Shown piece after piece: positions 8,549 through 16,411 of a stretch of DNA of 64,000 bases. The stretch is from Burkholderiales bacterium (GTDB lineage Bacteria > Pseudomonadota > Gammaproteobacteria > Burkholderiales > SG8-39). Positions within the stretch are counted from its first letter, which is position 1. Every line of letters starts with the position of its first letter. Under the pieces are notes generated by a model. That model worked only from the letters and a program-made list of their open reading frames with translations, did no database searches and was not told where the DNA came from. The DNA is taken from NCBI GenBank assembly GCA_017880775.1, contig JADGRQ010000021.1, forward strand, positions 1-64,000, given 5' to 3'. Both the position numbers and the translations under genes were made by a program.

Positions 8549-9448
8549 GTGACATCCGCATTCAACTACGAAAAGGCGTTTTCGCGCAACATCGGCTGGG
8601 TGAGCGAATCGGAGCAACAGACGCTGCGCGGCAAACGTGTCGCCATTGCGGGTCTCGGCGGCGTCGGAGGCGCTCATCTGCTGACACTGACCCGGCTGGG
8701 AATCGGCGCCTTCCATATTGCCGATTTCGACAACTTCGACATCCCCAATTTCAATCGTCAGGCGGGCGCCATGACCAGCACCGTGGGGCGCCAGAAGTCC
8801 GAAGTGCTCGCCGAGATGGTACGCGACATCAATCCCGAACTCCAAGTGACTGTTTTCGACAAAGGCGTCAACGAACAGAATGTCGAGGCCTTTCTCGACG
8901 GGGTCGATCTATATGTCGACGCGCTCGATTTCTTTGCATTTTCCGCTCGCAAGGCGGTATTCCCCGCATGCGCGCGGCGCGGAATTCCGGCGACGACGGC
9001 GGCCCCGCTTGGCATGGGCGCGGCGGTGCTCAATTTTCTGCCCGGAGGCATGACCTTCGAAGAATATTTCCGCTGGGAAGGTTGCAGCGAGGATGAGATG
9101 GCACTGCGCTTTCTCATCGGTCTTTCGCCCGCGATGCTCCAGCGTGGCTATCTGGTGGATCAATCTGCCGTGGATTTCAAGGCGCGCAAGGGGCCTTCGA
9201 CCATCATGGCATGCGACATCTGTGCCGGCATGGCGGCCACGGAAGCGCTCAAGATCCTGCTGCGCCGCGGCAACGTGCTCACAGCGCCGCATGGCGCACA
9301 ATTCGATGCCTATCGCAACAAGTTCGTCAAGACCTGGCGGCCCGGCGGGAACCGCAATCCCATTCAACGCCTCGCGCTTCTGATTGCGACCCGGCAGGTC
9401 TCGCGCATGGGGCAGATGGCGGGCCCGGCCGCCAAAAAGCAGTCCTGA
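8549..9448 (+). CDS. ThiF/MoeB/HesA-family adenylyltransferase (E1-like)
   Basis: The protein has 299 residues. The Rossmann nucleotide-binding motif VAIAGLGGVGGAHLL is at about residues 31-45, followed by the acidic strand IADFDNFDIPNFNRQ and the Asp-containing segment YVDALDFFAFSARK, as in E1-type enzymes that adenylate ubiquitin-like or sulfur-carrier proteins. Near the C-terminus is MACDICAGMAATEALKIL. The start is GTG, with GGGAGA upstream. It is convergent with a nitroreductase-fold protein 11 bp away. In mycobacteria ThiF and nitroreductase domains are fused in one protein (MoeY), which suggests a shared reaction. The acceptor protein and product are unknown. Confidence 0.85.
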   Translation: MTSAFNYEKAFSRNIGWVSESEQQTLRGKRVAIAGLGGVGGAHLLTLTRLGIGAFHIADFDNFDIPNFNRQAGAMTSTVGRQKSEVLAEMVRDINPELQVTVFDKGVNEQNVEAFLDGVDLYVDALDFFAFSARKAVFPACARRGIPATTAAPLGMGAAVLNFLPGGMTFEEYFRWEGCSEDEMALRFLIGLSPAMLQRGYLVDQSAVDFKARKGPSTIMACDICAGMAATEALKILLRRGNVLTAPHGAQFDAYRNKFVKTWRPGGNRNPIQRLALLIATRQVSRMGQMAGPAAKKQS

Positions 9449-9459
9449 ACGGGGCGTTG

Positions 9460-10539
9460 CTACCGCGCTTGCGCGGTCTTCGGCTGGGAATCATCCACAA
9501 AAACGGCTTCCAAGGGCAGTCGCTTGGAGCGCAGCGGTTCCGCATTCGGGTAGCCCACACGCAAGATCATGTGCAGGGTTTCGCCGGACTGCAGTTGCAG
9601 TAGTCGGTGCATCTCCTCATCGACCGCAGCAATTTTCGGTTCGAAACCCGGGGCAAGGGTTCCGGCTCGGAGCCGGTTGATCTGGTCGGTGACGACATAA
9701 TAGGGGTGCACGGCGAGGCCCTTCAAATTGAGATCGGTCCAGAGGCGGGTCATGAGGCGCCCGGCGTCGATCACGTTACGCGCGTCGGCGGCTCCGACGA
9801 CGCAGACCAACGCCGGCGCAGCCGTCAGCGCGGCGAAATCCGAGAGGGCCAGGAGTTTGTAGGCGCCCAGGCGGTTCAGGACCGCGAGCCTGCGCCAATC
9901 CGAGATCAGGCGCAGGAACTGCTTGCCGCCAGGCGGCAAACCCAGGGTGCGAACATCGAGTCCGTCGCCGCGTGCGACTTCTTCCGGCGTGAACCGCAGA
10001 CTGCCAATCAGCCACTCGTGCAATTGCTGGTTGCAGAAGCGTCCTTCCGAACTGAGCCGGACCAGCCGGATCAAACCCGATTTTTGCGGGCGATCTACGA
10101 CCAGCACCGCCCGGTTGCTGCCTTCCCGGTAACCGTCGAGTTCGCGCACAACGTCAGACGGCAGGGGATCGCGACGGTAGATCGATCGGTTGGTATGCCG
10201 CCGTAACGCGCCTTCCGGGGACGCGAAGTTCGCCGGGGCGTCGTGCAGGGCCACCGAAACATAGGGCCGTCCCAGGGCGGGATCCGAGGGCCATTGCCAG
10301 TTGACAGGCATGGCGTTCCGGGCCAGCGCGGCCTGCAGATGGTCGGTCAATGCCCCTACGGAGATTAGGGTTGCGTGGCTATCGGCGCCAAATACCCTGT
10401 GCGTTTGGTGGCGCAGCTCGAAAGCGATGGCCAATTCGCTGCCATTCCAGCGCAATGTCCATGGCTGGGAGTTGTCGGCTGAAGGAGCCAGCGCGGCGAC
10501 AGCAGCCAGTTTGCGTACCCAGTTTGGGTCGATGGCCAT
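9460..10539 (-). CDS. nitroreductase-fold protein (MoeY C-domain/Acg-like)
   Basis: The protein has 359 residues. The N-terminal APSADNSQPWTLRW is the FMN-phosphate-binding motif of nitroreductases (Ser-x-x-Asn-x-Gln-Pro-Trp), and RHTNRSIYRRDPLP recurs in the Acg/MoeY-type subfamily. The C-terminal half has the second conserved region (AGRLMTRLWTDLNLKGLAVHP) and the closing LHMILRVGYPNAEPLRSKRLP. There is no signal peptide. Its convergent neighbour is a ThiF-type E1 enzyme, and together they reproduce the domain content of mycobacterial MoeY as two separate genes. The role is an inference: an FMN-dependent partner of the E1 reaction. Confidence 0.75.
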   Translation of the reverse strand: MAIDPNWVRKLAAVAALAPSADNSQPWTLRWNGSELAIAFELRHQTHRVFGADSHATLISVGALTDHLQAALARNAMPVNWQWPSDPALGRPYVSVALHDAPANFASPEGALRRHTNRSIYRRDPLPSDVVRELDGYREGSNRAVLVVDRPQKSGLIRLVRLSSEGRFCNQQLHEWLIGSLRFTPEEVARGDGLDVRTLGLPPGGKQFLRLISDWRRLAVLNRLGAYKLLALSDFAALTAAPALVCVVGAADARNVIDAGRLMTRLWTDLNLKGLAVHPYYVVTDQINRLRAGTLAPGFEPKIAAVDEEMHRLLQLQSGETLHMILRVGYPNAEPLRSKRLPLEAVFVDDSQPKTAQAR

Positions 10540-10590
10540 CGGTGGTCCTTATGACACTTCTAACAAAAAGAACGCTGATCCGAACAGCAG

Positions 10591-10617
10591 GCTGATCGCG
10601 GCCAGATCGCGATCAGC
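10591..10617. repeat. perfect 10-bp inverted repeat
   Basis: GCTGATCGCG at 10591-10600 is perfectly complementary to CGCGATCAGC at 10608-10617, with a seven-base spacer. It lies 50 bp upstream of the nitroreductase start and 16 bp from the first 18-bp PEP-CTERM-type site. No T-run flanks it on either strand, so an operator or leader hairpin is more likely than a terminator. Confidence 0.45.
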
Positions 10618-10632
10618 ATTTCGGTTACCTCT

Positions 10633-10650
10633 TGTCGAGAAATTTTACAG
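10633..10650 (+). promoter_or_regulatory. upstream copy of an 18-bp activator-type site
   Basis: TGTCGAGAAATTTTACAG differs at one position from the site at 10800-10817 and lies 167 bp upstream of it in the same orientation. No second GG-N10-GC promoter is evident on the opposite strand towards the nitroreductase gene. It is probably an auxiliary activator site for the PEP-CTERM gene. Confidence 0.5.
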
Positions 10651-10799
10651 CCCGCAGGGCAAAGTCGGTCTACTTTGCGTCGGAAATCTTACCCCAAGCA
10701 TCGCTATGCACGTGTGAATCCTGTAGTATGTGTTTATATTATAAGGATTATTCATGCGGGTACCGGTGTGCGAAGAAGGGCCAGTAACCCTGACTGCTA

Positions 10800-10817
10800 T
10801 GTCGAAAAATTTTACAG
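10800..10817 (+). promoter_or_regulatory. candidate PrsR-type enhancer site
   Basis: TGTCGAAAAATTTTACAG has its 3' end 64 bases before the GG of a sigma-54 promoter, a normal distance for a bacterial enhancer-binding protein. PEP-CTERM genes in exosortase-carrying bacteria are known to depend on RpoN and the PrsK/PrsR two-component pair, so this is the likely PrsR site. The assignment comes from position and repetition, not from a database match. Confidence 0.6.
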
Positions 10818-10879
10818 TCAAGCTGCAGCAGGAAAGTGTGAAATTCCATAATCCATTGTTTCAGCAGTGATTTCATGGC

Positions 10880-10897
10880 TTGGCACAAGATGTGCTT
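10880..10897 (+). promoter_or_regulatory. sigma-54 (-24/-12) promoter of the PEP-CTERM gene
   Basis: TTGGCACAAGATGTGCTT has the invariant GG (10882-10883) and GC (10894-10895) exactly ten bases apart, and close agreement with the sigma-54 consensus on both elements. The start codon lies about 40 bases after the expected transcription start, behind AAAGGAGA. The rest of the 10540-10946 gap holds two copies of an activator-type site and an inverted repeat. Confidence 0.85.
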
Positions 10898-10946
10898 AAG
10901 AGTAGCCGTCGGAACCACATTCTTGCAGCTTTAAAGGAGAAACACC

Positions 10947-11753
10947 GTGAAACGATTCAAACCAGTCTTACTTGCATCGGCTGTTGCGCTTGGTTTAGGG
11001 GCCGGTTCCGCTTACGCCGATCCTGTCGATTTCATCCCCAGCGGACCCGTGGAATTCAAGTACAACAACCTCGAAATCGTCGCGCCGACGATAGATTCAA
11101 CGCTGTTTGGCATCTTCTTCGTGACCTCGATTAATCAAACGGGCAACCCCACGGCGGTGTGGAACTCCGGAACTACAGATGGCACACAGCTCTTGGGCGT
11201 TTTCTCCGGTTTGGTGCTGAAAGAGGTCATCCCAGGAGTTAGCGACACGCTCTTTTTCACCGGTGGGACCGTGACGATGTACAACATGCCAAATTCAACC
11301 TGGAATCCTAAAGGCCCTCTGTCCCCTATTCCTGACCAAATCTGCGGCGGTTCATGTCCTGCAACTCCGTGGCTGACGTTCGACTTGGTCCCTGGGCTTT
11401 TTGCCAACATTGCTCTCACCCCCTTCGACGAGAGTACCGCCACTTTAGTCTCAACCGTCACCGCCGGCAGTGAGAGTTCACCTGTAGGCAGTGGGAAGTC
11501 GTTGTACGAGCTTATGGGCGGAACCGCAGTGAGCAAATTCGTGGATGGGCCTGGGCCGGACGGCACGATACAATCCAACTTTGATGTATGTGTGGGAGCG
11601 CAGTGCGGAAGCGATCCTGTGCAGTGGCCGGTTTCAAGTTTTGATCCCGTGAAGGTTCTCGCGGTGCCTGAGCCGGGTACGCTGGCGATGCTGGGACTTG
11701 GACTCGCCGGCCTCGGGTTTGGTGCGGCACGGCGGAAAAAAGCAGCAGCCTGA
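10947..11753 (+). CDS. PEP-CTERM sorting-domain protein
   Basis: The protein has 268 residues with an N-terminal signal peptide (KRFKPVLLASAVALGLGAG...AYA) and a C-terminal sorting signal: VPEPGTLAMLGLGLAG, a short hydrophobic helix, and the basic tail ARRKK. Exosortase would cleave at the PEP motif on the way to the surface or matrix. The mature region has no recognisable domain. It starts with GTG behind AAAGGAGA. A sigma-54 promoter precedes it and a strong terminator follows, so it is a single-gene unit. Such proteins have been linked to floc formation and extracellular matrix. No exosortase gene lies in the window. Confidence 0.92.
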   Translation: MKRFKPVLLASAVALGLGAGSAYADPVDFIPSGPVEFKYNNLEIVAPTIDSTLFGIFFVTSINQTGNPTAVWNSGTTDGTQLLGVFSGLVLKEVIPGVSDTLFFTGGTVTMYNMPNSTWNPKGPLSPIPDQICGGSCPATPWLTFDLVPGLFANIALTPFDESTATLVSTVTAGSESSPVGSGKSLYELMGGTAVSKFVDGPGPDGTIQSNFDVCVGAQCGSDPVQWPVSSFDPVKVLAVPEPGTLAMLGLGLAGLGFGAARRKKAAA

Positions 11754-11785
11754 AGAAACGATCCGCTAGCTGGACCGGAAATAGC

Positions 11786-11818
11786 GAAGGGGGCGCAACC
11801 AGCGCCCCCTTCTCTTTT
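11786..11818. terminator. bidirectional intrinsic terminator
   Basis: AAGGGGGCGC (11787-11796) and GCGCCCCCTT (11802-11811) form a perfect ten-pair stem, extended by a G-C pair, around the loop AACCA. TCTCTTTT follows on the plus strand and CGCTATTT on the minus strand. It separates the PEP-CTERM gene from the convergent ABC ATPase gene. Confidence 0.85.
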
Positions 11819-11848
11819 GGTGCGGCACCTGCAGCAAGTGCGGTTCCG

Positions 11849-12622
11849 CTAGATCAGATTTCCTTCCACGATCGGGGCGTCCTCCAAAGTCCCCGTGCGC
11901 TGATTCACCATCAGCCACTTGTCCGCCCCCTTGATGCCGAACATCGTGATCTCGCCGTCCTCGACCTGCACCAGCCGGTCCGCCATGTCCATGACACGCC
12001 GGTCGTGGGTGGAAAAGATGAACGTGGTCTTGTAGAAGCGGTTGCTCTCTTTCATCAACTGCAGGATGCCCGCGCCGGTCTTGTGATCCAGGTTGGCGGT
12101 CGGCTCGTCCGCCAGCACGATCTTCGGGTGGGTCGCCAGCGCACGCGCAATCGCAACCCGTTGCCGCTGTCCGCCGCTCAACTGGTTGGGGCGACGGTCG
12201 GCGTACTTCGACAGGCCTACGATATTGAGATATTTGGCGACCCTCTCGCGTCGTTCCTTGGCGCTCAGTTCCTTGAGCCTCAACAAGGGGTACTCGACGT
12301 TCTCCGCCGCGGAGAGCACTGGCAACAGGTTGAACGTCTGGAAAATGAAACCGATGGTCCGCGCCCTGAGATCGGATAGTTGATCGGGAGTGCTGTTGCT
12401 GACATCCTGCCCGTTGATGAGGATCTTGCCCCGCGACGGGGTGTCGATGCAGCCGATCATGTTGAGCAGCGTAGACTTGCCGCTGCCGGATGGGCCGGCG
12501 ATGGCGAGAAAAACGCCGTCCTCGATGCTCAGGGTGACACTCTTCAGGGCCTGGACGAGTTGGTCGCCCATCTGGTATTCTTTGACCAGTTTTTCGATCT
12601 GGACGACGTTCGCGACGCTCAT
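11849..12622 (-). CDS. ABC transporter ATPase, LolD/MacB type
   Basis: The protein has 257 residues with Walker [12 protein letters not shown], the Q-loop in [13 protein letters not shown], the signature [15 protein letters not shown], Walker [14 protein letters not shown], and the switch His in STHD. The subfamily-typical [16 protein letters not shown] marks it as a LolD/MacB-like ATPase that pairs with FtsX-type permeases. GGGAGAAGG precedes the ATG. The two permeases of that type at 5988-8453 are the obvious partners, although 3.4 kb with three genes lies between them. A LolA-like gene starts 51 bp away on the other strand. Confidence 0.92.
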   Translation of the reverse strand: MSVANVVQIEKLVKEYQMGDQLVQALKSVTLSIEDGVFLAIAGPSGSGKSTLLNMIGCIDTPSRGKILINGQDVSNSTPDQLSDLRARTIGFIFQTFNLLPVLSAAENVEYPLLRLKELSAKERRERVAKYLNIVGLSKYADRRPNQLSGGQRQRVAIARALATHPKIVLADEPTANLDHKTGAGILQLMKESNRFYKTTFIFSTHDRRVMDMADRLVQVEDGEITMFGIKGADKWLMVNQRTGTLEDAPIVEGNLI

Positions 12623-12673
12623 GGACGCCTTCTCCCCAAATGTGCAAGCGCAAACGACATTTCACTGACGGAC

Positions 12674-13441
12674 ATGACAAATAAATTCTTGCAACGCTTG
12701 CTTACGGTGGCTCTGCTATCCATCGCCGGGCAATTTCCGCAGGTGGCGTGCGCTGCGGATGACGATCCGAAACTCGCGCGGAGTATACTGGAAAAATCCG
12801 ACCAGATACGCTTCCCGCAAGAGGGATTTCAGGTAGACGTCAGCATCAATACCGCCGTTCCCGGCCAGACGCCCGAGGTCCGCAGGTACCGCATTCTGTC
12901 CAAGGGCAACGAGAGTACCGTGGTCATGGTCACGGAACCGGCCGCCGAACGCGGTCAGATCATGCTCATGAAAGGCCGCGACCTGTGGATATTCATGCCC
13001 AGCATCTCGCAGCCGGTGCGCTTAGCCTTGGCGCAGCGTCTCACGGGCCAGGTCGCCAACGGTGACCTCGCGCGCTCGAACTTCTCCGGCGACTACACGC
13101 CGAAGATCATGCGCACCGACACCATAGGCGGCGAGCAATACTACGTGCTGGAACTGACCGGCGTCGACAAGGCCGTCACTTATCACAAGGTCATCTACTG
13201 GGTGAAGCAATCCAATTTCTGGCCCCACCGCGCCGAGTTCTATTCGCTCTCCAACCGCTTGCTCAAGACCGCCCGCTACGAGAATTTCCAGACCATGCTC
13301 GGCAAACCGCGGCCGACCCGGCTCGTAATGGAAGACGCGCTGCGCAAGGGTGAGGAGTCCGTACTGGAATACACGTCGATGAAGCTGCGCGACCTGCCCG
13401 ACAAGGTCTTCACCAAGGACTACCTGAACAAGCTCGAATGA
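12674..13441 (+). CDS. outer-membrane lipoprotein-sorting-like (LolA-fold) protein
   Basis: The 255-residue protein has a signal peptide (LLTVALLSIAGQFPQVACA) and a periplasmic beta-rich body. The stretch LMKGRDLWIFMPSISQPVRL and the following SGDYTPKIMRTDTIGGEQYYVLEL match the family annotated as outer-membrane lipoprotein-sorting protein, a LolA/LolB-like fold that carries lipid or lipidated cargo. The ATG at 12674 is chosen because it begins the signal peptide. It is divergent from the LolD-type ATPase. With that ATPase, the two permeases and the DUF1302-like barrel, it makes a plausible inner-to-outer-membrane transport system of unknown cargo. Confidence 0.8.
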   Translation: MTNKFLQRLLTVALLSIAGQFPQVACAADDDPKLARSILEKSDQIRFPQEGFQVDVSINTAVPGQTPEVRRYRILSKGNESTVVMVTEPAAERGQIMLMKGRDLWIFMPSISQPVRLALAQRLTGQVANGDLARSNFSGDYTPKIMRTDTIGGEQYYVLELTGVDKAVTYHKVIYWVKQSNFWPHRAEFYSLSNRLLKTARYENFQTMLGKPRPTRLVMEDALRKGEESVLEYTSMKLRDLPDKVFTKDYLNKLE

Positions 13442-13495
13442 TGCCGCCGCCGGGGCGTCACCGGACAAAAGAATAACGCTGCGGGAAATCGAGCT

Positions 13496-14227
13496 GTGCT
13501 TCTACCTGAATTATTCAATCTCGGCAAAGCCTTCAGGCAATACTTCGAGGTGGTCCCGGCGCTCTCGGATGCGCTGAGGGACGAGGTGTATCGAATACGC
13601 CACCAGGTCTATTGCGAGGAACTGGCATTCGAACCGCAACGACCGGACAAGCGCGAGAGCGACGAGTACGATGCCCATTCGCTGCACCTGCTGATACGCA
13701 GCGTGCAAATCGGCGAGTTCATCGGCTGCACCCGGCTCGTTCGCGCGCGGCCGGGGGATCCTTCCTATCTGTTGCCGTTCGAGAAGAGCTGTGCCGCCAC
13801 GCTGGATCGCTCCATCGTCGACCCGGCCAAGCTCCCGCGCGATACCATCGGCGAGTTTTCGCGGCTCGCGGTCCTCGGCCGGTTTCGCAAACGTCAGGGC
13901 GAAGAGAAATACGCTGGGGGCCTGATCGAGAAATTCGGCACGCTGACCCAGCCGCGCTTCCCGTACATACAGGCCGGCCTCTACCTTGGCACCATCGAAC
14001 TCGGGCGCCTGAACGGCGTCGAGACGCTGTTTATCCTGACCGAAGAGCGGCTGGCACATCATCTGCGCAGGCTTGGCGTGAAGATCAAGAGCATCGGCCC
14101 CCCGATCGAGCATCGCGGCCAGCGCCTCCCGTCGGTGATGAGCGCGAGCGGCATCATCAAGGATCTCAATATCCTCGTTCGCCCGCTCTACCGGACCATC
14201 GCCGCGGAAGTTGCGAAGGCACGCTAG
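13496..14227 (+). CDS. PEP-CTERM/exosortase system-associated acyltransferase
   Basis: The 243-residue cytoplasmic protein has a GNAT/autoinducer-synthase-like fold. Diagnostic stretches are YRIRHQVYCEELAFEP, FIGCTRLVRARPGD, and EFSRLAVLGRFRKR followed by Y-I-Q-A-G-L-Y-L-G. This matches the acyltransferase family repeatedly found with exosortase and PEP-CTERM genes (TIGR03694 as I recall it). The start is GTG at 13496; no strong ribosome site is visible. Neither substrate nor product is known. Its presence with a PEP-CTERM protein and a PrsT-like TPR protein indicates that the genome carries an exosortase system elsewhere. Confidence 0.85.
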   Translation: MLLPELFNLGKAFRQYFEVVPALSDALRDEVYRIRHQVYCEELAFEPQRPDKRESDEYDAHSLHLLIRSVQIGEFIGCTRLVRARPGDPSYLLPFEKSCAATLDRSIVDPAKLPRDTIGEFSRLAVLGRFRKRQGEEKYAGGLIEKFGTLTQPRFPYIQAGLYLGTIELGRLNGVETLFILTEERLAHHLRRLGVKIKSIGPPIEHRGQRLPSVMSASGIIKDLNILVRPLYRTIAAEVAKAR

Positions 14228-14286
14228 CCCGGCTTTTTCAACCGGAGAGGGGCACCGGCTTGGACCATCTGTAACCGCCCGACGCC

Positions 14287-15105
14287 ATGGACCGCGACCT
14301 GCCGATCATCTCCTATGTCAGCTTTCAATCGCTCGATCCGGCGCACCCGCTTACCGTATCCGCCCAGTTCCGGGTACCGGCCGGCACCACGGGCAAAGTA
14401 CCAGCGGTCGTCATCGCGCACGGCTCGGCTGGAGTAGATGGTCGAGGAGGTTTCTACGCCGAGGCGCTCGACCGGGCGGGCATTGCCACGCTGGAGATTG
14501 ATTTGTGGGCCGCACGCGGCTGGTTGGGCGGCATCGAGGGCCGCCCGCGTGGAGTACCGGAAACACTGCCCGACGCCTATGGCGCTCTGAAATTCCTCTC
14601 CGCGCAGCCGCACATCGAGCGGCAGCATATCGGCATCCTGGGATTCTCCTGGGGCGGCGTCGTGACGATGCTGTCGGCAACTCAACCCTATGCCTCGCTC
14701 TTCAACGATGGCACATTGAAATTCGCGGCGCACGTGGCCAATTACCCGGTGTGCTGGGTATACAACCGGGTACCCGGCTATGAGTTCAATTCGTTCACCG
14801 GCTCACCGGTGCTGATTCAAGCGGGGGAGCTTGATGCCTATGACACACCCGACACCGGGGCCAAGCTTGTCCAATCGCTGCCCGCGGCGGCCCAGAGATT
14901 TATCTCGCTCAGGATGTACAAGAACGCAACCCATGGGTGGGATCGGTTGCAGCCCGAGATGACGGTGACCGATCCGTTCTCCCACCTGGGTCAGGGCGGC
15001 CAGGTGCCTTTCGTCCCCAATCAGGCGGCAGCCATCGAATCGCGGACAGCCGCGGTGCGTTTCTTTCAGCAAGCCTTCGGTCTGGAGCTCGTCGCGGGAA
15101 GCTGA
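14287..15105 (+). CDS. dienelactone hydrolase family protein (Ser nucleophile)
   Basis: The 272-residue alpha/beta-hydrolase has the nucleophile elbow GILGFSWGGVVTML (Ser), the oxyanion strand AVVIAHGSAGVDGRGG, the acid in LIQAGELDAYDTPD and the catalytic His in KNATHGWDRL. It belongs to the broad dienelactone-hydrolase family of cytoplasmic or periplasmic esterases. No signal peptide is visible. The stop overlaps the start of the next gene, another member of the same family, so they are translationally coupled. The substrate cannot be told from the sequence. Confidence 0.85.
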   Translation: MDRDLPIISYVSFQSLDPAHPLTVSAQFRVPAGTTGKVPAVVIAHGSAGVDGRGGFYAEALDRAGIATLEIDLWAARGWLGGIEGRPRGVPETLPDAYGALKFLSAQPHIERQHIGILGFSWGGVVTMLSATQPYASLFNDGTLKFAAHVANYPVCWVYNRVPGYEFNSFTGSPVLIQAGELDAYDTPDTGAKLVQSLPAAAQRFISLRMYKNATHGWDRLQPEMTVTDPFSHLGQGGQVPFVPNQAAAIESRTAAVRFFQQAFGLELVAGS

Positions 15106-15911
15106 TGACCGACTGCGATTCGCTGCCCGGATTCGCCGCCTTTCGATTCGCCGGAAACAGCGCCGAAGAGCGTTGCGTCTATCACGCTGGCAAGGGGCCG
15201 GCCGTGCTGATCATGCATGAACTGCCTGGGCTGACCCCAGCCTGTATCGGACTGGCCGAGGAGATCGTTGCGGCAGGGTTCACCGTTTATCTCCCGCTGC
15301 TTTTCGGCCGTCTTGGCCAGGACCTCGGTCTGATGCCGGCGCTAGGATTGTGCGTGCGTCGCGAGTTTCACTTGTTCGCCGCCGGCACGCACAGTCCGAT
15401 CACGGATTGGTTGCGTGTGCTCTGCGCCCACGTGCATACGCTCCGCGGCGGGCCCGGGATCGGTCTGATCGGCATGTGCCTGACCGGCGGACTGGTGTTC
15501 GCCTTGTGCGCCTCACCCGCGGTGCTGGCCGCGGTGACCTCCCAGCCTTCGCTTCCGCTCACGCTCTTCCGTGGCGCGAAGTTCCGTCAGGATCTGGGAA
15601 TCGATTCGGCCGAGCTCGGCGCTGCCAGGACCCGGGTATTTGCCGAAGGCATAGACATTCTCGGCTTCCGCTATTCGTCCGACGACGCCTGTCCTGCCGA
15701 ACGGTTCGAAACGGCGAGACGGGCGTTCGGCGAGCGCTTCAAGCCGACGACCTATCCGACCCCCGACCCGAAACACGGATTGTCGCGCCGGTCTCATTCG
15801 GTGTTGACCGACACCTATCGTCAAGACCAGCCGGAGTCTCACCCCGCGCACCGCGCGCGACGGGCCGTGATCGCCTATCTTCGCGAGCGGCTTCTGCCGA
15901 GCGGCGGATAG
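15105..15911 (+). CDS. dienelactone hydrolase family protein (Cys nucleophile)
   Basis: The 268-residue alpha/beta-hydrolase starts at an ATG sharing the TGATG overlap with the previous gene. The elbow GLIGMCLTGGLVFAL carries Cys, as in true dienelactone hydrolases, in contrast to the Ser of its neighbour. Candidate acid and His are in FRYSSDDACPAERF and RRSHSVLTDTYR. The oxyanion region is AVLIMHELPGLTP. The coupled pair suggests consecutive hydrolytic steps or a heteromer, but the substrate is unknown. A DUF2147 gene follows 16 bp later. Confidence 0.85.
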   Translation: MTDCDSLPGFAAFRFAGNSAEERCVYHAGKGPAVLIMHELPGLTPACIGLAEEIVAAGFTVYLPLLFGRLGQDLGLMPALGLCVRREFHLFAAGTHSPITDWLRVLCAHVHTLRGGPGIGLIGMCLTGGLVFALCASPAVLAAVTSQPSLPLTLFRGAKFRQDLGIDSAELGAARTRVFAEGIDILGFRYSSDDACPAERFETARRAFGERFKPTTYPTPDPKHGLSRRSHSVLTDTYRQDQPESHPAHRARRAVIAYLRERLLPSGG

Positions 15912-15927
15912 CCGATTCGAGCGGACA

Positions 15928-16395
15928 ATGACAGAAGCGAGAACCGCTGCGATCGGACGAAACGCGGCGCTGGTCGGGGGTATGTGGCTCGCGCTGGCGA
16001 TCGGCACTGCCGGCGCTCAAGCGACGCCCGCCGGACTTTGGCGCACTATCGACGATGCCACCGGCAAACCCAAGTCGCTGGTGCGCATTGTCGAGCAGGA
16101 CGGCGTTCTGTCAGGCCGGATCGAGCGGCTGTTCGATCCCGATCCCAAATGGGACGGGCGCTGCGACCAGTGCCGCGACGAACGCAAGGACCAACCGGTA
16201 CTCGGCATGACCATCCTCACCAATCTGAGGAAGGACCGCGATGAATACAGCGGCGGCGATATCCTCGATCCCGAGAACGGCAATGTCTACCGCTGCAGGC
16301 TGCGTGTGGCCGAAGGCGGTACCAAGCTGGAGGTACGCGGCTTCATCGGCATTTCGCTATTCGGCCGCACCCAGAGCTGGCTTCGCGAGGAATAG
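15928..16395 (+). CDS. DUF2147 family secreted protein
   Basis: The 155-residue protein has a signal-like segment (LVGGMWLALAIGTAGAQA) and the DUF2147 pattern: GLWRTIDDATGKPKSLVRI, then GVLSGRIERLF, a two-Cys loop CDQCRDERKD, then GNVYRCRLRVAEGG and LEVRGFIGISLFGRTQSW. This is a small exported beta-barrel-like fold of unknown function, probably periplasmic. It is the last gene of a short plus-strand run with two hydrolases, and a hairpin follows. Confidence 0.85.
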   Translation: MTEARTAAIGRNAALVGGMWLALAIGTAGAQATPAGLWRTIDDATGKPKSLVRIVEQDGVLSGRIERLFDPDPKWDGRCDQCRDERKDQPVLGMTILTNLRKDRDEYSGGDILDPENGNVYRCRLRVAEGGTKLEVRGFIGISLFGRTQSWLREE

Positions 16396-16411
16396 GCGGA
16401 CCTTGGAGACT

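Noticed and set aside
10754-10870. A 38-codon ATG frame with AAGGA upstream in the PEP-CTERM leader region
   Set aside because: It overlaps the 18-bp activator-type site and ends just before the sigma-54 promoter; the peptide has no recognisable feature. Regulatory DNA explains the bases better.
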